Source: CAXTTV01 sp964247295 | GTDB lineage: Bacteria; Chloroflexota; Ktedonobacteria; Ktedonobacterales; Ktedonobacteraceae | NCBI GenBank assembly: GCA_964247295.1 | Contig: CAXTTV010000002.1 | Coordinates: 1-64,000 of the forward strand | Direction: 5' to 3' | Length of the DNA stretch: 64,000 nucleotides | In this document: in pieces, positions 24,585-34,643 of the stretch | Layout of the letters: every line of letters begins with the position of its first letter | How positions within the stretch are numbered: position 1 is the stretch's first letter | The notes under the pieces: generated by a model | Told to the model about the DNA's origin: nothing | Databases searched by the model: none | Seen by the model: only the letters and a program-made list of their open reading frames with translations | Program-made: the position numbers and the translations under genes

Positions 24585-26951
24585 TTATGCCTGGCGTGAG
24601 CGACCGAATCTTCGTAATCGTAAGGAATTGCTGACAACTGTGACTGAGGAGAGGGCCATCGCGGCGGCGGCGAAGATCGGGGCCTGCTCCTTCAGGAAGG
24701 GGATCATTGGTGAAAGGATCGCGGTCGGGATCAGCACAACGTTATAGGCAAAGGCCCAGAAAAGGTTCTGCTTGATAGTTCGTAACGTGGCCCGTGAGAG
24801 GGACAGCGCGGTCGCGATACTCTTTAGATTTCCTTTGACAAGCGTGATATCTGAGGCCTCTATCGCGATATCGGTGCCGGTCCCCATCGCGATCCCGGCA
24901 TCGGCCTGAACCAGCGCGGGAGCGTCATTGATACCGTCTCCGGCAAAGGCGACCACTAGTCCTCGTTCCTGCAAGCGTCGAACCTGCTCCGATTTTTGGG
25001 CGGGCCGCACTTCCGCGAGGACATGATCCGCTGGAATGCCAACCCCTTTCGCGATCACTTGAGCGGTTCGTTGGTTATCCCCGGTCACCATCCAGACAGT
25101 GGTTCCCTGAGACTGCAACTGGGCAATCGCATCTCGCGATCCCACCTTTACGGTGTCAGCGACGGCCACCGCTCCCGCCAGCATACCATCTATCGTTACC
25201 AGCATCGCAGTCTTACCCTGTGTTTCCAAAGAAACGAGCTGCTCTTCGATGCTCGACGACTCAATGTTCTGCTCGCGCAGCAGTCCACGGGTCCCTATCA
25301 GGAGTGTGTGATCCTCAACGTGAGCCTGTAATCCCTGACCCGGCAGGGCCGTCACCGACTCGGGCTGTGTGTCCAGGATCAGCCCACGCGTCTTTGCTCC
25401 CTCAACAATCGCCGCCGCCAGGGGATGCTCAGATCCCTGTTCGGCCAGCGCAACCAGGCGGAGCATCTCGTTTTCATCGGTGCTGGCCAGCGTGATCACG
25501 TCAGTCAGCCCTGGCTTGCCCCTGGTAATCGTACCCGTTTTATCCAGCAGGATGGCCTGTACAGCCTGAATACGTTCCAGGCTCTCGCCGCCTTTAATCA
25601 GAATCCCCTGCTCCGCGCCTTTGCCGGTCCCGACCATAATTGCAGTCGGGGTTGCCAGACCAAGCGCGCAGGGACAGGCGACAATCAGGACTGCCACCGC
25701 CGCGACCAGCGCGGTCAGCCAGATGTTACTGCTGGCACCCATCATCCCTGTAACCGCACCTGGAATACCGACGGTCAGCCCAACAATCACCCAGGCAATA
25801 AAGGTCAGAGCCGCAATCACCAGCACCACCGGAACAAAAATCCCTGAAATGGTATCGGCGAGGCGCTGTATCGGAGCCTTTGATCCCTGGGCCTGCTCCA
25901 CCAGCCGAATAATCTGAGCCAGGACCGTATCAGCTCCAACTTTCGTCGCACGCATCTGGATAAGCCCCTGCTGATTCACCGTCGCCCCGACCACCGTATC
26001 TCCCAGGGCCTTCTCGACAGGCAGGCTTTCCCCAGTAATCATCGACTCATCTACAGAGGAGCGGCCCGAGAGGATCTGCCCATCCACGGGTATTTTCTCG
26101 CCGGGGCGCACAATCAAGGTCCAACCAACCTGGACCTGCTCGATGGGGAGATCAGTCTCAACACCATTCCGCAACACATGCGCGGTTCGGGCCTGTAAGC
26201 CTATCAGTTTTTTGATCGCATCATTTGTCTGACCTTTGGCGCGGGCCTCCAGGTACTTTCCCAGGAAGATCAACGTAATGATTAAGGCCGTTGTATCATA
26301 GAACGTCACGCCGCCAACAAGTCGAGGGAAAAAGGTCGCGACCACACTCAGCAGGTAGGAAGCAGTAGAGCCAAGTGAGACCAGGGTATCCATATTCGCG
26401 CTGGCGTGCCGCAGTGAATTCAGGGCTCCCCGATGAAACTCCCAGCCGACAATCGCCCAGACTGGGGTCGTCAGGACCAGCAGCAGCAGATTCTCAAAGG
26501 GGAAGCGATCCATGAAGAACATGCTCAGAATCAGTACAGGCAGTGACAAGATGATCCCGAGGATCAAGAGCGAGCGCTTACGTGCCAGCTCTGCGGTTTT
26601 GCGTTGCTGGCGTGCATCCTCCTGAGAGATCGCCGGTGTGGACTGGATATCTGGCGGCGCGTCTTTGATTTGTGGCGTTGGTTGGGGTTCCTCAATTGGA
26701 GCGGCCCCATAGCCAAGGGCCTCAACCTTTTGAACCATCTGCTCCACAGTCGCCTGATTGGGATCGTATGTCACCGTCCCACGTTCAGTTGCCAGGTTCA
26801 CCTGAGCATCAAGAACTCCGGGAACCTTTTTGAGCCCCTTCTCGATCCTCATCGAACAGGAGGCACAGGTCATTCCCTCAATCGCAAAGGTCGCTTGATC
26901 CTGAGAGTTACTTTGATCTGGCTCGATGCTATGTGTCACATTTATCGTCAT
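24585..26951 (-). CDS. copA: Copper-exporting P-type ATPase
   Basis: P1B-1 ATPase of 788 residues. One N-terminal heavy-metal domain ([15 protein letters not shown]), a linker, eight membrane helices with the [10 protein letters not shown] ion motif, actuator loop [11 protein letters not shown], phosphorylation motif [18 protein letters not shown], hinge [10 protein letters not shown] and the C-terminal membrane motif [18 protein letters not shown] together with YN and MxxSS motifs indicates Cu+. It pumps copper out using ATP. The ATG at 26951 has GGGGAG eight bases upstream; a GTG further on overlaps that site. A promoter with a CsoR-like operator precedes it, divergent from csoR-copZ. Confidence 0.96.
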   Translation of the reverse strand: MTINVTHSIEPDQSNSQDQATFAIEGMTCASCSMRIEKGLKKVPGVLDAQVNLATERGTVTYDPNQATVEQMVQKVEALGYGAAPIEEPQPTPQIKDAPPDIQSTPAISQEDARQQRKTAELARKRSLLILGIILSLPVLILSMFFMDRFPFENLLLLVLTTPVWAIVGWEFHRGALNSLRHASANMDTLVSLGSTASYLLSVVATFFPRLVGGVTFYDTTALIITLIFLGKYLEARAKGQTNDAIKKLIGLQARTAHVLRNGVETDLPIEQVQVGWTLIVRPGEKIPVDGQILSGRSSVDESMITGESLPVEKALGDTVVGATVNQQGLIQMRATKVGADTVLAQIIRLVEQAQGSKAPIQRLADTISGIFVPVVLVIAALTFIAWVIVGLTVGIPGAVTGMMGASSNIWLTALVAAVAVLIVACPCALGLATPTAIMVGTGKGAEQGILIKGGESLERIQAVQAILLDKTGTITRGKPGLTDVITLASTDENEMLRLVALAEQGSEHPLAAAIVEGAKTRGLILDTQPESVTALPGQGLQAHVEDHTLLIGTRGLLREQNIESSSIEEQLVSLETQGKTAMLVTIDGMLAGAVAVADTVKVGSRDAIAQLQSQGTTVWMVTGDNQRTAQVIAKGVGIPADHVLAEVRPAQKSEQVRRLQERGLVVAFAGDGINDAPALVQADAGIAMGTGTDIAIEASDITLVKGNLKSIATALSLSRATLRTIKQNLFWAFAYNVVLIPTAILSPMIPFLKEQAPIFAAAAMALSSVTVVSNSLRLRRFGRSRQA

Positions 26952-26983
26952 GGTGTATCTCCCCACTTTCTAAGCTCTACCCG

Positions 26984-27039
26984 TACCCCCTGGTAGGGGG
27001 TATAAGAAAAGTATATGATATCCTGTCGAGGATTGTCAA
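26984..27039 (-). promoter_or_regulatory. copA promoter with CsoR-type operator
   Basis: On the minus strand TTGACA (27039-27034), an 18-base spacer and TATACT (27015-27010). Just downstream, overlapping the start of transcription, is TACCCCC-TGGTA-GGGGGTA (26984-27002), a G/C-tract inverted repeat of the kind bound by copper-sensing CsoR. Repressor bound there would block transcription until copper is present. Confidence 0.8.
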
Positions 27040-27101
27040 TGCCTTCATAAAGAAAAAGAGGCGGATCGTGGTGATGGCAATGGGAGTGAACCTCGTCTCC
27101 A

Positions 27102-27123
27102 CGGGTCCGCACGCGACCCGATC
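27102..27123. repeat. Short inverted repeat also found at the window start
   Basis: CGGGTC-N7-GACCCGATC, with the same arms, loop length and trailing ATC as 4-25. It lies in the intergenic region between copA and csoR. Confidence 0.35.
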
Positions 27124-27240
27124 TACCGCATGCGATTCCCTTTCTCTACAACAGGAACGTCTTTTCATTTTCCCAACAGGGTTTTCTAATCACATTAAGA
27201 TCAGAAGTCATGGTGCTCGAAAGAGCATAATGTTTCGCCC

Positions 27241-27296
27241 TTGTAGATCCTATTTTCATATGGTACATTAGAAATCAGACCCCCTCCCTATGGGGT
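27241..27296 (+). promoter_or_regulatory. csoR promoter and second CsoR-like operator
   Basis: TTGTAG (27241-27246), 17-base spacer, TACATT (27264-27269) form a fair promoter. ACCCCC at 27279-27284 and TGGGGT at 27291-27296 form a G/C-tract inverted repeat with one mismatch, similar to the copA operator. Implies autoregulation of csoR-copZ. Confidence 0.65.
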
Positions 27297-27318
27297 GGGA
27301 AAGAAAGGAGCAAGATAG

Positions 27319-27585
27319 ATGCATGCTGACAAACAAGATGTCCTCAAGCGGTTAAATTATATTGAAGGGCACCTCGGTGGGATTCGGAAAATGATAGAAG
27401 ATGACAAATACTGCGTAGATATTTTGCGGCAGACCTATGCTGTTCGCAAAGCGATTGAAAAATTGGAGGGTTTGCTTGTTGACGCGCATCTGCATACCTG
27501 TGTTCCAGAGGGCATAGCGAACGGGGATGGGGAAAAAATCATCGAGGAGCTGGTCCAACTTTACAATCTCGCGGGCAACCGCTAA
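27319..27585 (+). CDS. csoR: Copper-sensing transcriptional repressor
   Basis: All-helical protein of 88 residues in the CsoR/RcnR family. It begins DVLKRLNYIEGHLGGIRKMI and has the Cys-His-Cys copper set: Cys in DDKYCVDIL and His plus Cys in DAHLHTCVPEG. The basic residues of the N-terminal helix are those that touch DNA in the family. Apo-protein binds G/C-tract operators and lets go on Cu+ binding. Two such operators lie in the intergenic region. AAAGGAG precedes the ATG. It is followed 24 bases later by copZ, so the two form an operon. Confidence 0.93.
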   Translation: MHADKQDVLKRLNYIEGHLGGIRKMIEDDKYCVDILRQTYAVRKAIEKLEGLLVDAHLHTCVPEGIANGDGEKIIEELVQLYNLAGNR

Positions 27586-27609
27586 AGCAAAGCAAAAAGG
27601 AGTTTTTCC

Positions 27610-27876
27610 ATGGCAAACGTTCAAGATATCGAGCTTTCTGTGCCAGATGTGAGTTGTGAGCACTGTGTGAAAACCGTAAATGGTGCTCTTGGGACTCTTC
27701 CGGGAGTGGAGGCGGTTTCCACAGATATTCCCACGAAAAGTGTGCATCTGCGCTATGATCCCAGCCAGCTCTCGATGGAGCGGATTGAAGCCACCCTTGA
27801 TGACGCCGGGTACACGGTCTCTAAAGAGTCATCGCAGGCCGCGCGGACATCGGGCAAGCCTCTCAACCTGTTGTAA
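27610..27876 (+). CDS. copZ: Copper chaperone, heavy-metal-associated domain
   Basis: Single HMA domain of 88 residues with VSCEHCVKTVNGAL carrying the Cys-x2-Cys copper site and GYTV at the end of the fold. It carries Cu+ in the cytoplasm and delivers it to the CopA N-terminal domain or to CsoR. The ribosome site AAAGGAG is strong. The last 20 residues (KESSQAARTSGKP and on) are a non-conserved tail. Second gene of the csoR operon. Confidence 0.92.
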   Translation: MANVQDIELSVPDVSCEHCVKTVNGALGTLPGVEAVSTDIPTKSVHLRYDPSQLSMERIEATLDDAGYTVSKESSQAARTSGKPLNLL

Positions 27877-27963
27877 GCACAATAAAGAGAGAGCTTTAGA
27901 ACCTCTGGTATTGTCTTGTAGAAGTGTAGGATGCAGCCGAAAGTTCACTAGGTAGCCAAAAAG

Positions 27964-27995
27964 TTGCGAGCCCGAGTATATCCTCGGGCTCGCAA
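27964..27995. terminator. Bidirectional terminator between copZ and the mannosidase gene
   Basis: TTGCGAGCCCGAG (27964-27976) pairs exactly with CTCGGGCTCGCAA (27983-27995), a 13-bp GC-rich stem with a six-base loop, between two convergent genes. Confidence 0.8.
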
Positions 27996-28025
27996 TGCTT
28001 ATAACATCCTTACGATAAATGGTAA

Positions 28026-31000
28026 TCAGGAAACCGAGATAGCGAAGACATGTATTTGTCCCTGGTCCGCTGATTTTGGCAATGTTACGCTAGCAACCTG
28101 TTTACTTGTATTGAGCGCGATTGGTGCGCTCGCAAAGAGATAGGTCATTATGCTTTGTTTGCCGGCTGAGTTGTTGCGATAAGGGATGCTAGTCGCCACA
28201 ACATTATTGAACGACGGCTGACTTGAGCCAGCGCCAAGCGTCCAGTCACTGAAGCCGAGCTGGGCCTGTTGTGTACTCCCATCGGTATAGGTAATCGTGA
28301 CGGTTCCTTGAGATGGTCCATCGCTTGAGCTCCCAAGGAAAGTCAGCTTACTCGCTCCCGCTTTGGCGGATAGTAGTGGGATAGTCTGTCCAGCGGCAAC
28401 GATATTGTCGTCAGTTCCAGGCGCGACATTAGGCCAGGTAAAGGAAGTGCCGGCGACTGTCACCATGCCACCTGGCTTGTAGCCGTTATTGGCAAGCTGT
28501 TGCGCCGAATAGCTGTAGCCAACACCATCGAAGTCAGCATCGCCTGCATTGCTGTCATCGGATATTCCTACATTGTTAAAGAGTCCTAACAAACTTCCAG
28601 GTTGGGCAACAACAATCTGTAAACCAATATCACTTAGTTGAGTGCCGTTAGCTGTTCGTACTGAAATGGTGGCGCTGTAGTAGCCCTCGGCTACCCCTTT
28701 ATCAACAGCAACAGTGAAAGCCTGGTTCCCAGTTTTTTCGTTAGGTATAGTAACGGTACCACTGGTTGGAGTGATATGAATGCCGTCCGGAACTTTATTG
28801 ACGCTCCACGTGATGCTGTTTGTAGTCCCTGTGATATCTTGTCCAACAATACTTGATTGAGCACTGCCCCCTGGAACGACCACAACGCGGCCGGGATTGA
28901 GCGAAACCAGTGTTGGGATCTCACCTTCCTGGTAGGAGGGTGGCTCATCGGCGGGATTGCTGCCCCAGGTAGTGTTTGGTGTAGTAGACAGAGTGAAATC
29001 CAGTTTTCCACCACCAGTCATAAAGGAAGCTGGAAGCCAGGGTTTGGTGCTCGTTTTTCCATTGACCTTAAGGCTCTGGATAAACGGTGCATTAGCCGCA
29101 GCCTGTGGAGCATTAATCTGGATCGTCTGTCCACTTTTCCGGTGCAAGGTAATACTGGGGAAGAGAGGACTGGCTAAAGCGACATCAGCGGTACCGGGAG
29201 TCTCGGGGAAGAAGCCCAGAGCGCTGAAGACATACAACGAGGAAGTCTCACCCAAGTCATCATTACCAGGTAGTCCCGTGGGTCCAGGTGTATACAGCGT
29301 ATTAACGACTTTTCTTACAATATCCTGTGTCTTGTAAGGTGCGCCCACATAATCATACTCCCAGGGCGTCTCCAGTGTTGGCTCATTGCCCAGAAATGCA
29401 TAGGGTTGATCGGGTCCAGCATTCAATTTTGTAAAGAAGGTATCAAGCCGCTGTTCGACTTTAGCATTCCCTCCAAAAACGTTGAACAGGCCACGCAGAT
29501 TGAAGGGTACCATCCAATTGTACTGAGCGCCGTTCCCCTCGACCCAACCGCTTTGGCTGGCGGGATCGAAGTTAATTGGGAAAGATCCATCCTGGCGTCG
29601 TGGTTCCAGGTAGCCCGTGGCAGGATTAAAAAGCTTCTCCCAGTTTTGTGCGCGAGTGATGAACTTTTTCGCGGTTTTCGTATCGCCAAGGGCTTTCGCC
29701 AGAGCCGAGATAGAAAAGTCAGCCGTATTATATTCCAGACTTGTCGCGGCTGGTCCGTAGAAATTACAACACCCGAAAGTGCCATTAGTTGGGATATAGC
29801 CCAGGCTGTCGAGGTAGTTCAGGCCGGGCCGGGCCGGATTTGTCACCGTAGCCTGTTTGACCATTGCAGCCAGCGCGGCTTTCGTATCAAAGTCGCGTGC
29901 TCCAAAGGCGTAGGCGCTGGCGATAATCGGATCGGCTGGATCACCAACCATCACATACGTCTCGCTATTGGCCGACGACCACTTGGGAAGAGTCCCGCCC
30001 TGGGTATAGTCATTCACCATTGATTGGATGATATCGCTACTCTCGGCGGGAGCGAGGAGCGCGAGCAACTGGATCTCGGACCGATAAATATCCCAGCCAG
30101 AATAGTTGGCATACTGAGCATGGCCCTTCGCGGCAGTATGTATGCGACCATCAAAGCCGATATATTGTCCGTTAAGATCCGAGAAGACGTTGGGTTGGAG
30201 TAGAACGTGATAGAGAGCCGTATAGAAGGTTGTCAACTGTGTAGTTGTACCACCTTTAATGGCAATCTGGCCGAGCCAATTGTTCCATGACTTTTCGGCT
30301 TGCGTGCGTGCAGTATCGAAATTCCCGCTAGCATTTTCTTTCGTCACATTTGTTTGCGCGTTATCGATACTCACAAATGAAAGACCGACTTTAACTGAGA
30401 CAGCCTGACTCTTCGCTGTATTGAAGGTCACATATGCTCCAGAGCCTGGGCCAGAGACACTTGTGTCAGGATGTTGCTTTGCGGATGATTGTAAAGCAGC
30501 ATTTGTCTTTGCGGATGAGCTGGCTTTAAGCTTCGCTTGTGCCGTGAGTACATCTCGCACTGCTGGAATGGTGCTGGCTCCACCTTTCGTGGTCGCTTTG
30601 CCAGGTGTAACAGAGCCATTGTGCCATGTTCCGATAGATGCGAAGGGCTGGCTAAACTGAGCCCAGAAGTAGACCCGATACTCAGCATTCGCGCCGCAGA
30701 AGTGTCCACTCGCCGCCCATCCTGAGATAGTGTTGGAACCAACATTAACCTGAGCATCGTCGGTACCGGCAGCCGAACCAGATACATTGACGAGCATCGA
30801 TGCGGTCTGCCCCTTGGGATATGTAAAGCGCCCTGTTCCACTGTGCTGGGCCGCTGTTAATTCGGTCGTGACATTGTTGTCGAACTTGACCTTATAGTAA
30901 CCCGCATGAGCAGACTCATTTTTATGTGAGAATGTAGAAATGTATTGCGCTGGATTGGTCGCAGGTGAGGTTGTGACGGCACCCGCATACGGCATAAAGG

Positions 31001-31385
31001 GGATATCACTGTATGTCGTACAGCCAGCTCCATTAAGGTGAGTGAGACTAAAACCCTTGATACGATTATCAGAATACCAGTAGCCGCCCGGTGCATAAAG
31101 TGCGGTGTCGGGGCTCCACTGCATCATACCAAAGGGAGCATTGGCTCCTGGGTAGGTATCACCACCACCGTAGGGCGCTCCTGGTTGTACACCTGTGCCC
31201 GTGAATGGATCAACTAAATTTGTAAGATTAGTTGTAGCGGAAGGGGAATTAGAGAGGGACTGACGGGCCGTCGCAGCATGAGCATTAAGAGTAGAAAAGA
31301 TCGGGCTTGTGAAAAATAGTGTCGCGATCAAAGCAAGTGCGAGATTTATAGACAAACGTCTATGAGAGTAGCGCAGACGTATCAT
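28026..31385 (-). CDS. Secreted GH92 alpha-mannosidase
   Basis: Protein of 1119 residues. Sec signal peptide (residues 1-38, ending NAHAA), then GH92: VDPFTGTGVQPGAPYGGG, YPGANAPFGMMQWSPDT, the catalytic-core YSGWDIYRSEIQLLALL, NGAQYNWMVPFN and GNDDLGETSSLYVFSALGFF, whose acidic residues bind the calcium and supply base catalysis. Residues after about 780 are accessory: a beta-sandwich NEW3-like part (SLNPGRVVVVPGGSAQSS) and a galactose-binding-like part (DDSNAGDADFDGVGYSYSAQ). It would release mannose from fungal or yeast alpha-mannans outside the cell. An upstream promoter candidate is at 31628-31656. Confidence 0.9.
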   Translation of the reverse strand: MIRLRYSHRRLSINLALALIATLFFTSPIFSTLNAHAATARQSLSNSPSATTNLTNLVDPFTGTGVQPGAPYGGGDTYPGANAPFGMMQWSPDTALYAPGGYWYSDNRIKGFSLTHLNGAGCTTYSDIPFMPYAGAVTTSPATNPAQYISTFSHKNESAHAGYYKVKFDNNVTTELTAAQHSGTGRFTYPKGQTASMLVNVSGSAAGTDDAQVNVGSNTISGWAASGHFCGANAEYRVYFWAQFSQPFASIGTWHNGSVTPGKATTKGGASTIPAVRDVLTAQAKLKASSSAKTNAALQSSAKQHPDTSVSGPGSGAYVTFNTAKSQAVSVKVGLSFVSIDNAQTNVTKENASGNFDTARTQAEKSWNNWLGQIAIKGGTTTQLTTFYTALYHVLLQPNVFSDLNGQYIGFDGRIHTAAKGHAQYANYSGWDIYRSEIQLLALLAPAESSDIIQSMVNDYTQGGTLPKWSSANSETYVMVGDPADPIIASAYAFGARDFDTKAALAAMVKQATVTNPARPGLNYLDSLGYIPTNGTFGCCNFYGPAATSLEYNTADFSISALAKALGDTKTAKKFITRAQNWEKLFNPATGYLEPRRQDGSFPINFDPASQSGWVEGNGAQYNWMVPFNLRGLFNVFGGNAKVEQRLDTFFTKLNAGPDQPYAFLGNEPTLETPWEYDYVGAPYKTQDIVRKVVNTLYTPGPTGLPGNDDLGETSSLYVFSALGFFPETPGTADVALASPLFPSITLHRKSGQTIQINAPQAAANAPFIQSLKVNGKTSTKPWLPASFMTGGGKLDFTLSTTPNTTWGSNPADEPPSYQEGEIPTLVSLNPGRVVVVPGGSAQSSIVGQDITGTTNSITWSVNKVPDGIHITPTSGTVTIPNEKTGNQAFTVAVDKGVAEGYYSATISVRTANGTQLSDIGLQIVVAQPGSLLGLFNNVGISDDSNAGDADFDGVGYSYSAQQLANNGYKPGGMVTVAGTSFTWPNVAPGTDDNIVAAGQTIPLLSAKAGASKLTFLGSSSDGPSQGTVTITYTDGSTQQAQLGFSDWTLGAGSSQPSFNNVVATSIPYRNNSAGKQSIMTYLFASAPIALNTSKQVASVTLPKSADQGQIHVFAISVS

Positions 31386-31627
31386 TGCTGTCTCCTCCTT
31401 GTTTCAGCAACTATAGTAGTGCAAAACGGGAATAGAAAATAGTCGGTCCGGTCCTTTTTCTCCTTTCTTGCCTGACTATTGAGGACAATAATAGAAAAAG
31501 CGGAATGTATATACCTTTCTTTTCACAAAGGGCATCTCCACTCTAGGGCGGCAGATCCTATTGCAAACATCTTTCTCTACTAATGAGGCACCATATTTAT
31601 CATTAGAGATATAAAGATGTTAAAGTA

Positions 31628-31656
31628 ACATTAGCATAGAGACCAAAGTTAGTCAA
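31628..31656 (-). promoter_or_regulatory. Promoter candidate for the GH92 gene
   Basis: TTGACT (31656-31651), 17-base spacer and TAATGT (31633-31628) on the minus strand. The start would leave a leader of about 240 bases before the GH92 ATG. The rest of 31386-31750 shows no gene. Confidence 0.45.
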
Positions 31657-31750
31657 GTGTTCTTATTAACTTTGATAGATTTTTAAGCTTTTTGTGAAGA
31701 TAAATTGTACCTTCTCTTAAATAGAGGGAAAACCATGCAAAGAGAGAAGC

Positions 31751-34258
31751 TTAGAAAAGATTGAACTGAAGTACATAGCGTGTGGCAGCGCTACGTGAAG
31801 GCACTTGAATTTTACGATAGATAGATGTCAGATGAAAGTTGACAGTGCGGGGACTGATGACAAGGTTTGCAGCTACCTGAACGTCAGTCAGTCCCTGGGA
31901 AACCAGCCGCAAGACATCTCTCTCGCGTGGTGTTAAGTCGTCGTGGAGTGAACGAGAAGGGAGATCGGTCGTTATTGGTTGTACCTCTAACAAAGTAGGA
32001 GGAGTCAGTTGCATGGAAAGAGAACGTGCCGCAATAGCTTGTTCAGGTGACATTGCTTGCCCCGCAGCCCATGCAGTAGCAAAGACAGGCTTCCGTAACC
32101 CATCGTGAAGGGCTGTGAGCGTTCGTTCATCAGCCTCTTTTTCGAGAGGCGTCTTTGACGATCCCAGGATCTGACGTGTCGCCGAGGCTGTGCTCAAGAG
32201 GTGGACGGCCCAGATGGCCTCTTCTTGGGCTACCGCCACTCTTGCCAAACCCTCTAAATACATAGCGACCATCAATCTATCATCGAGCCATATAAGAAGC
32301 CTCAGACCTTTTTCATAGTATTCACATGCCCGCGCATAATCACCAGTCATATACGCAATCTCCCCCAAAGCGCTGAGAGAGTGCGCGATGCCACGCTGAT
32401 TTCCTAGCTCCCTGGAGGCCATTAAACTCTCTTCTTGTAATGTACGAGCAGTCGTAATATCCTCTTGAAGGAGTAAGATCCACCCGAGAATACTCAGTGC
32501 CGATGCCGTGTTATATTGATCACCCAACTCCTTAGAGAGTGCCAGACTTTCTTCGATTAAGAGACGTGCCAATCCGGCATCGCGTTGAAAAAAGGCCAGA
32601 GAGGCGAAATAGTAGAGCGTCTCGCTACGAGCGTTTTTGCACTGATCACCTTTAGAAATGGCGAGACTCTCTTCATAGTACGTCCGTGCGGCCTCAACGT
32701 CTCCTTGCATCCAGGTAACATATCCTAAGCGATAGAGTGAATCCGCAATCCCTGTTTGATCACCTTGTTCGCGAAAGATGCTCAGGCTTTCCTCGCACGC
32801 CGCTATCGCATAGGGGAGATCACCTTGATAGCGGGCCAGAGTCGCGAGAATACAGAGAGCGTTGCCTCGGATCGCAGGGGGTACTCCTTGCCGCCCCTTC
32901 AAAGCTTGTTCGAGGAGCTCACGACCTTCTTTTACATGCCCACCTATAATCCAGAAACGTTCCAACGCTGTCCCCAAACGAAGGGCCATTTCTGTTCCTT
33001 TGCTTGTCTCATTCTTCCCGCAAGCGATGAGAAAGCAGAACGCCTCCCGTATATTATCATGTTCTTGCTGTAAACGATCAAGCCAGACGCGTGGCTGTGA
33101 GCCTTTTAACTCTGGCTTCGCCTCCTCTGCCAGAGTGAGGTAATATCTGGCATGAGCCCATTGAACCTGGTCTAGCTCCTCCGCGAGAGTAAGACAGTAT
33201 AGCCCATATTCGCGGATCGTTCTGAGCATAAGCAGGCGGCGTTCATCCACTTCTTGGGTAGAGTGATAAAGCATACTGTTATCAATGAGAGATATGGCAT
33301 CCTCTAGAAGCCATTCCTTCCCTTGATGGTAGCCTGTCATTTCCCATGCGGCCTCAACAGCTTGCAGCGTACAGCCGCCCACAAAAACTGAAAGGAAGCG
33401 GAAGAGTTGCTGCTCCCTCGGCTTCAACAGACGATAGCTCCACTCCAGGGTATTTTGAAGCGTCTGTTGTCTTCTCGGTGCATCGCGCATGCCGTAGGTT
33501 AATAGCCGAAAACGATGGTCCAGTCGTTCCAGAAGTGTTTGTAGCGAAAGTACCTTCAAGCGAGGAACTGCCAGTTCAATCGCCAATGGGAGGCCATCCA
33601 GATGGATACAAATCTCAGCAACAATGCGGATATTTTCTTCATTGAGAATCAACTGAGGGATGGCAATTCTAGCACGTTCCAGGAAGAGGGCGATTGCGGA
33701 ATACTGGGTGAGTTCTTCTTTCTTGGGAAGCCGGGCGAGATTTGGAAGTGCCAGCGGGGACACATAAAATGTATGTTCACACGCGACCCGCAAGGTTGCC
33801 CGGCTCGTAGTCAGGATTTTGAGATGAGAGCATGTTTCCAGAAGATTTGCCAGAGCAGGAGCTGCATCTATTAGCTGCTCAACATTATCTAGCACGAGGA
33901 GCAGAAGCTTCTCCTTAAGAAAGGCTTTTAAAAGATCAAATATTGGCTGGCTTCCCAGTTCTTGCAATCCGAGTGCCCTGGCGATTGTCGGGATAACAAG
34001 TTTAGGATCGCTTGTTTCCATAAGAGAGATAAAGCATACCTGATTGTGCAGTTCATTTGCCAGGGTCTGAGCAACCTGGAGACCAAGACGTGTTTTCCCA
34101 ACACCACCAGGACCGATCATCGTAAGTAGACGTATTTCCGGTCGCCTGAGCAGTGTGCATATGGTAGAGATCTCCTGCTCACGCCCAATAAACGAGGTCA
34201 GCCGAATAGGTAAAAACTGCCAATTGTCGTCTGGTGAAATGAGTGCTCTCTCTTGCAA
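31751..34258 (-). CDS. LuxR-type regulator with NB-ARC-like ATPase and TPR repeats
   Basis: Protein of 835 residues. Residues 20-330 are a STAND ATPase: LTSFIGREQEIS, Walker A IGPGGVGKTRLG, Walker B KLLLLVLDNVEQL, then the sensor segment ILTTSRATLR and GLPLAIELAVPRL. Residues about 400-750 are TPR-like helices, many with the pattern GDxxxARxxxEESL. The C-terminus is a LuxR helix-turn-helix (LTPRERDVLRLVSQGLTDVQ, VISPRTVNFHLTSIYRKI). This resembles MalT-type signal-dependent activators, and many copies are usual in Ktedonobacteria (known). Start is TTG 34258 with GGAGG ten bases before. It may control the neighbouring mannosidase gene; that is inference from position. Confidence 0.88.
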   Translation of the reverse strand: MQERALISPDDNWQFLPIRLTSFIGREQEISTICTLLRRPEIRLLTMIGPGGVGKTRLGLQVAQTLANELHNQVCFISLMETSDPKLVIPTIARALGLQELGSQPIFDLLKAFLKEKLLLLVLDNVEQLIDAAPALANLLETCSHLKILTTSRATLRVACEHTFYVSPLALPNLARLPKKEELTQYSAIALFLERARIAIPQLILNEENIRIVAEICIHLDGLPLAIELAVPRLKVLSLQTLLERLDHRFRLLTYGMRDAPRRQQTLQNTLEWSYRLLKPREQQLFRFLSVFVGGCTLQAVEAAWEMTGYHQGKEWLLEDAISLIDNSMLYHSTQEVDERRLLMLRTIREYGLYCLTLAEELDQVQWAHARYYLTLAEEAKPELKGSQPRVWLDRLQQEHDNIREAFCFLIACGKNETSKGTEMALRLGTALERFWIIGGHVKEGRELLEQALKGRQGVPPAIRGNALCILATLARYQGDLPYAIAACEESLSIFREQGDQTGIADSLYRLGYVTWMQGDVEAARTYYEESLAISKGDQCKNARSETLYYFASLAFFQRDAGLARLLIEESLALSKELGDQYNTASALSILGWILLLQEDITTARTLQEESLMASRELGNQRGIAHSLSALGEIAYMTGDYARACEYYEKGLRLLIWLDDRLMVAMYLEGLARVAVAQEEAIWAVHLLSTASATRQILGSSKTPLEKEADERTLTALHDGLRKPVFATAWAAGQAMSPEQAIAARSLSMQLTPPTLLEVQPITTDLPSRSLHDDLTPRERDVLRLVSQGLTDVQVAANLVISPRTVNFHLTSIYRKIQVPSRSAATRYVLQFNLF

Positions 34259-34643
34259 GGCGTGTTGTCCTCCATATGATGAAATCGTGATACTACTGAA
34301 AATCTCGCGTATCGTATTTATGCGAGGATCAGCGCAAAACCTGAGAGAATTATCAGTTCTTTTTTCGATGTAACTCTATAGGCTTTTCATTAATAGGTAG
34401 TTTTACACATGTATTCTTCTTACCCTACGAATATATTTTCTGGTAGAGACCAATATCTATAAAAAGAAAAGCCAACACTTTAAAAAGTTTTTAGGATTAA
34501 AAAATAAAAATTGCAAAAAAGACATGAAATTGGTAATTACTTTAATTAATGTTTTCCTTTAACCATTATAGTCACATTTTATGAAGGAAAAAGAGAGCGT
34601 CCTTCTCTCGGTAGCCTATCCATATCTCCCCTTAAAAGCCGTA
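34259..34643. other. AT-rich intergenic region, no gene seen
   Basis: Between the divergent-facing LuxR start and the iron-transporter fragment. A single CCTGAGA near 34342 resembles the repeat unit found before htrA, but there is no second unit at 11 bp. No promoter, RNA or ORF is convincing. Confidence 0.5.
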
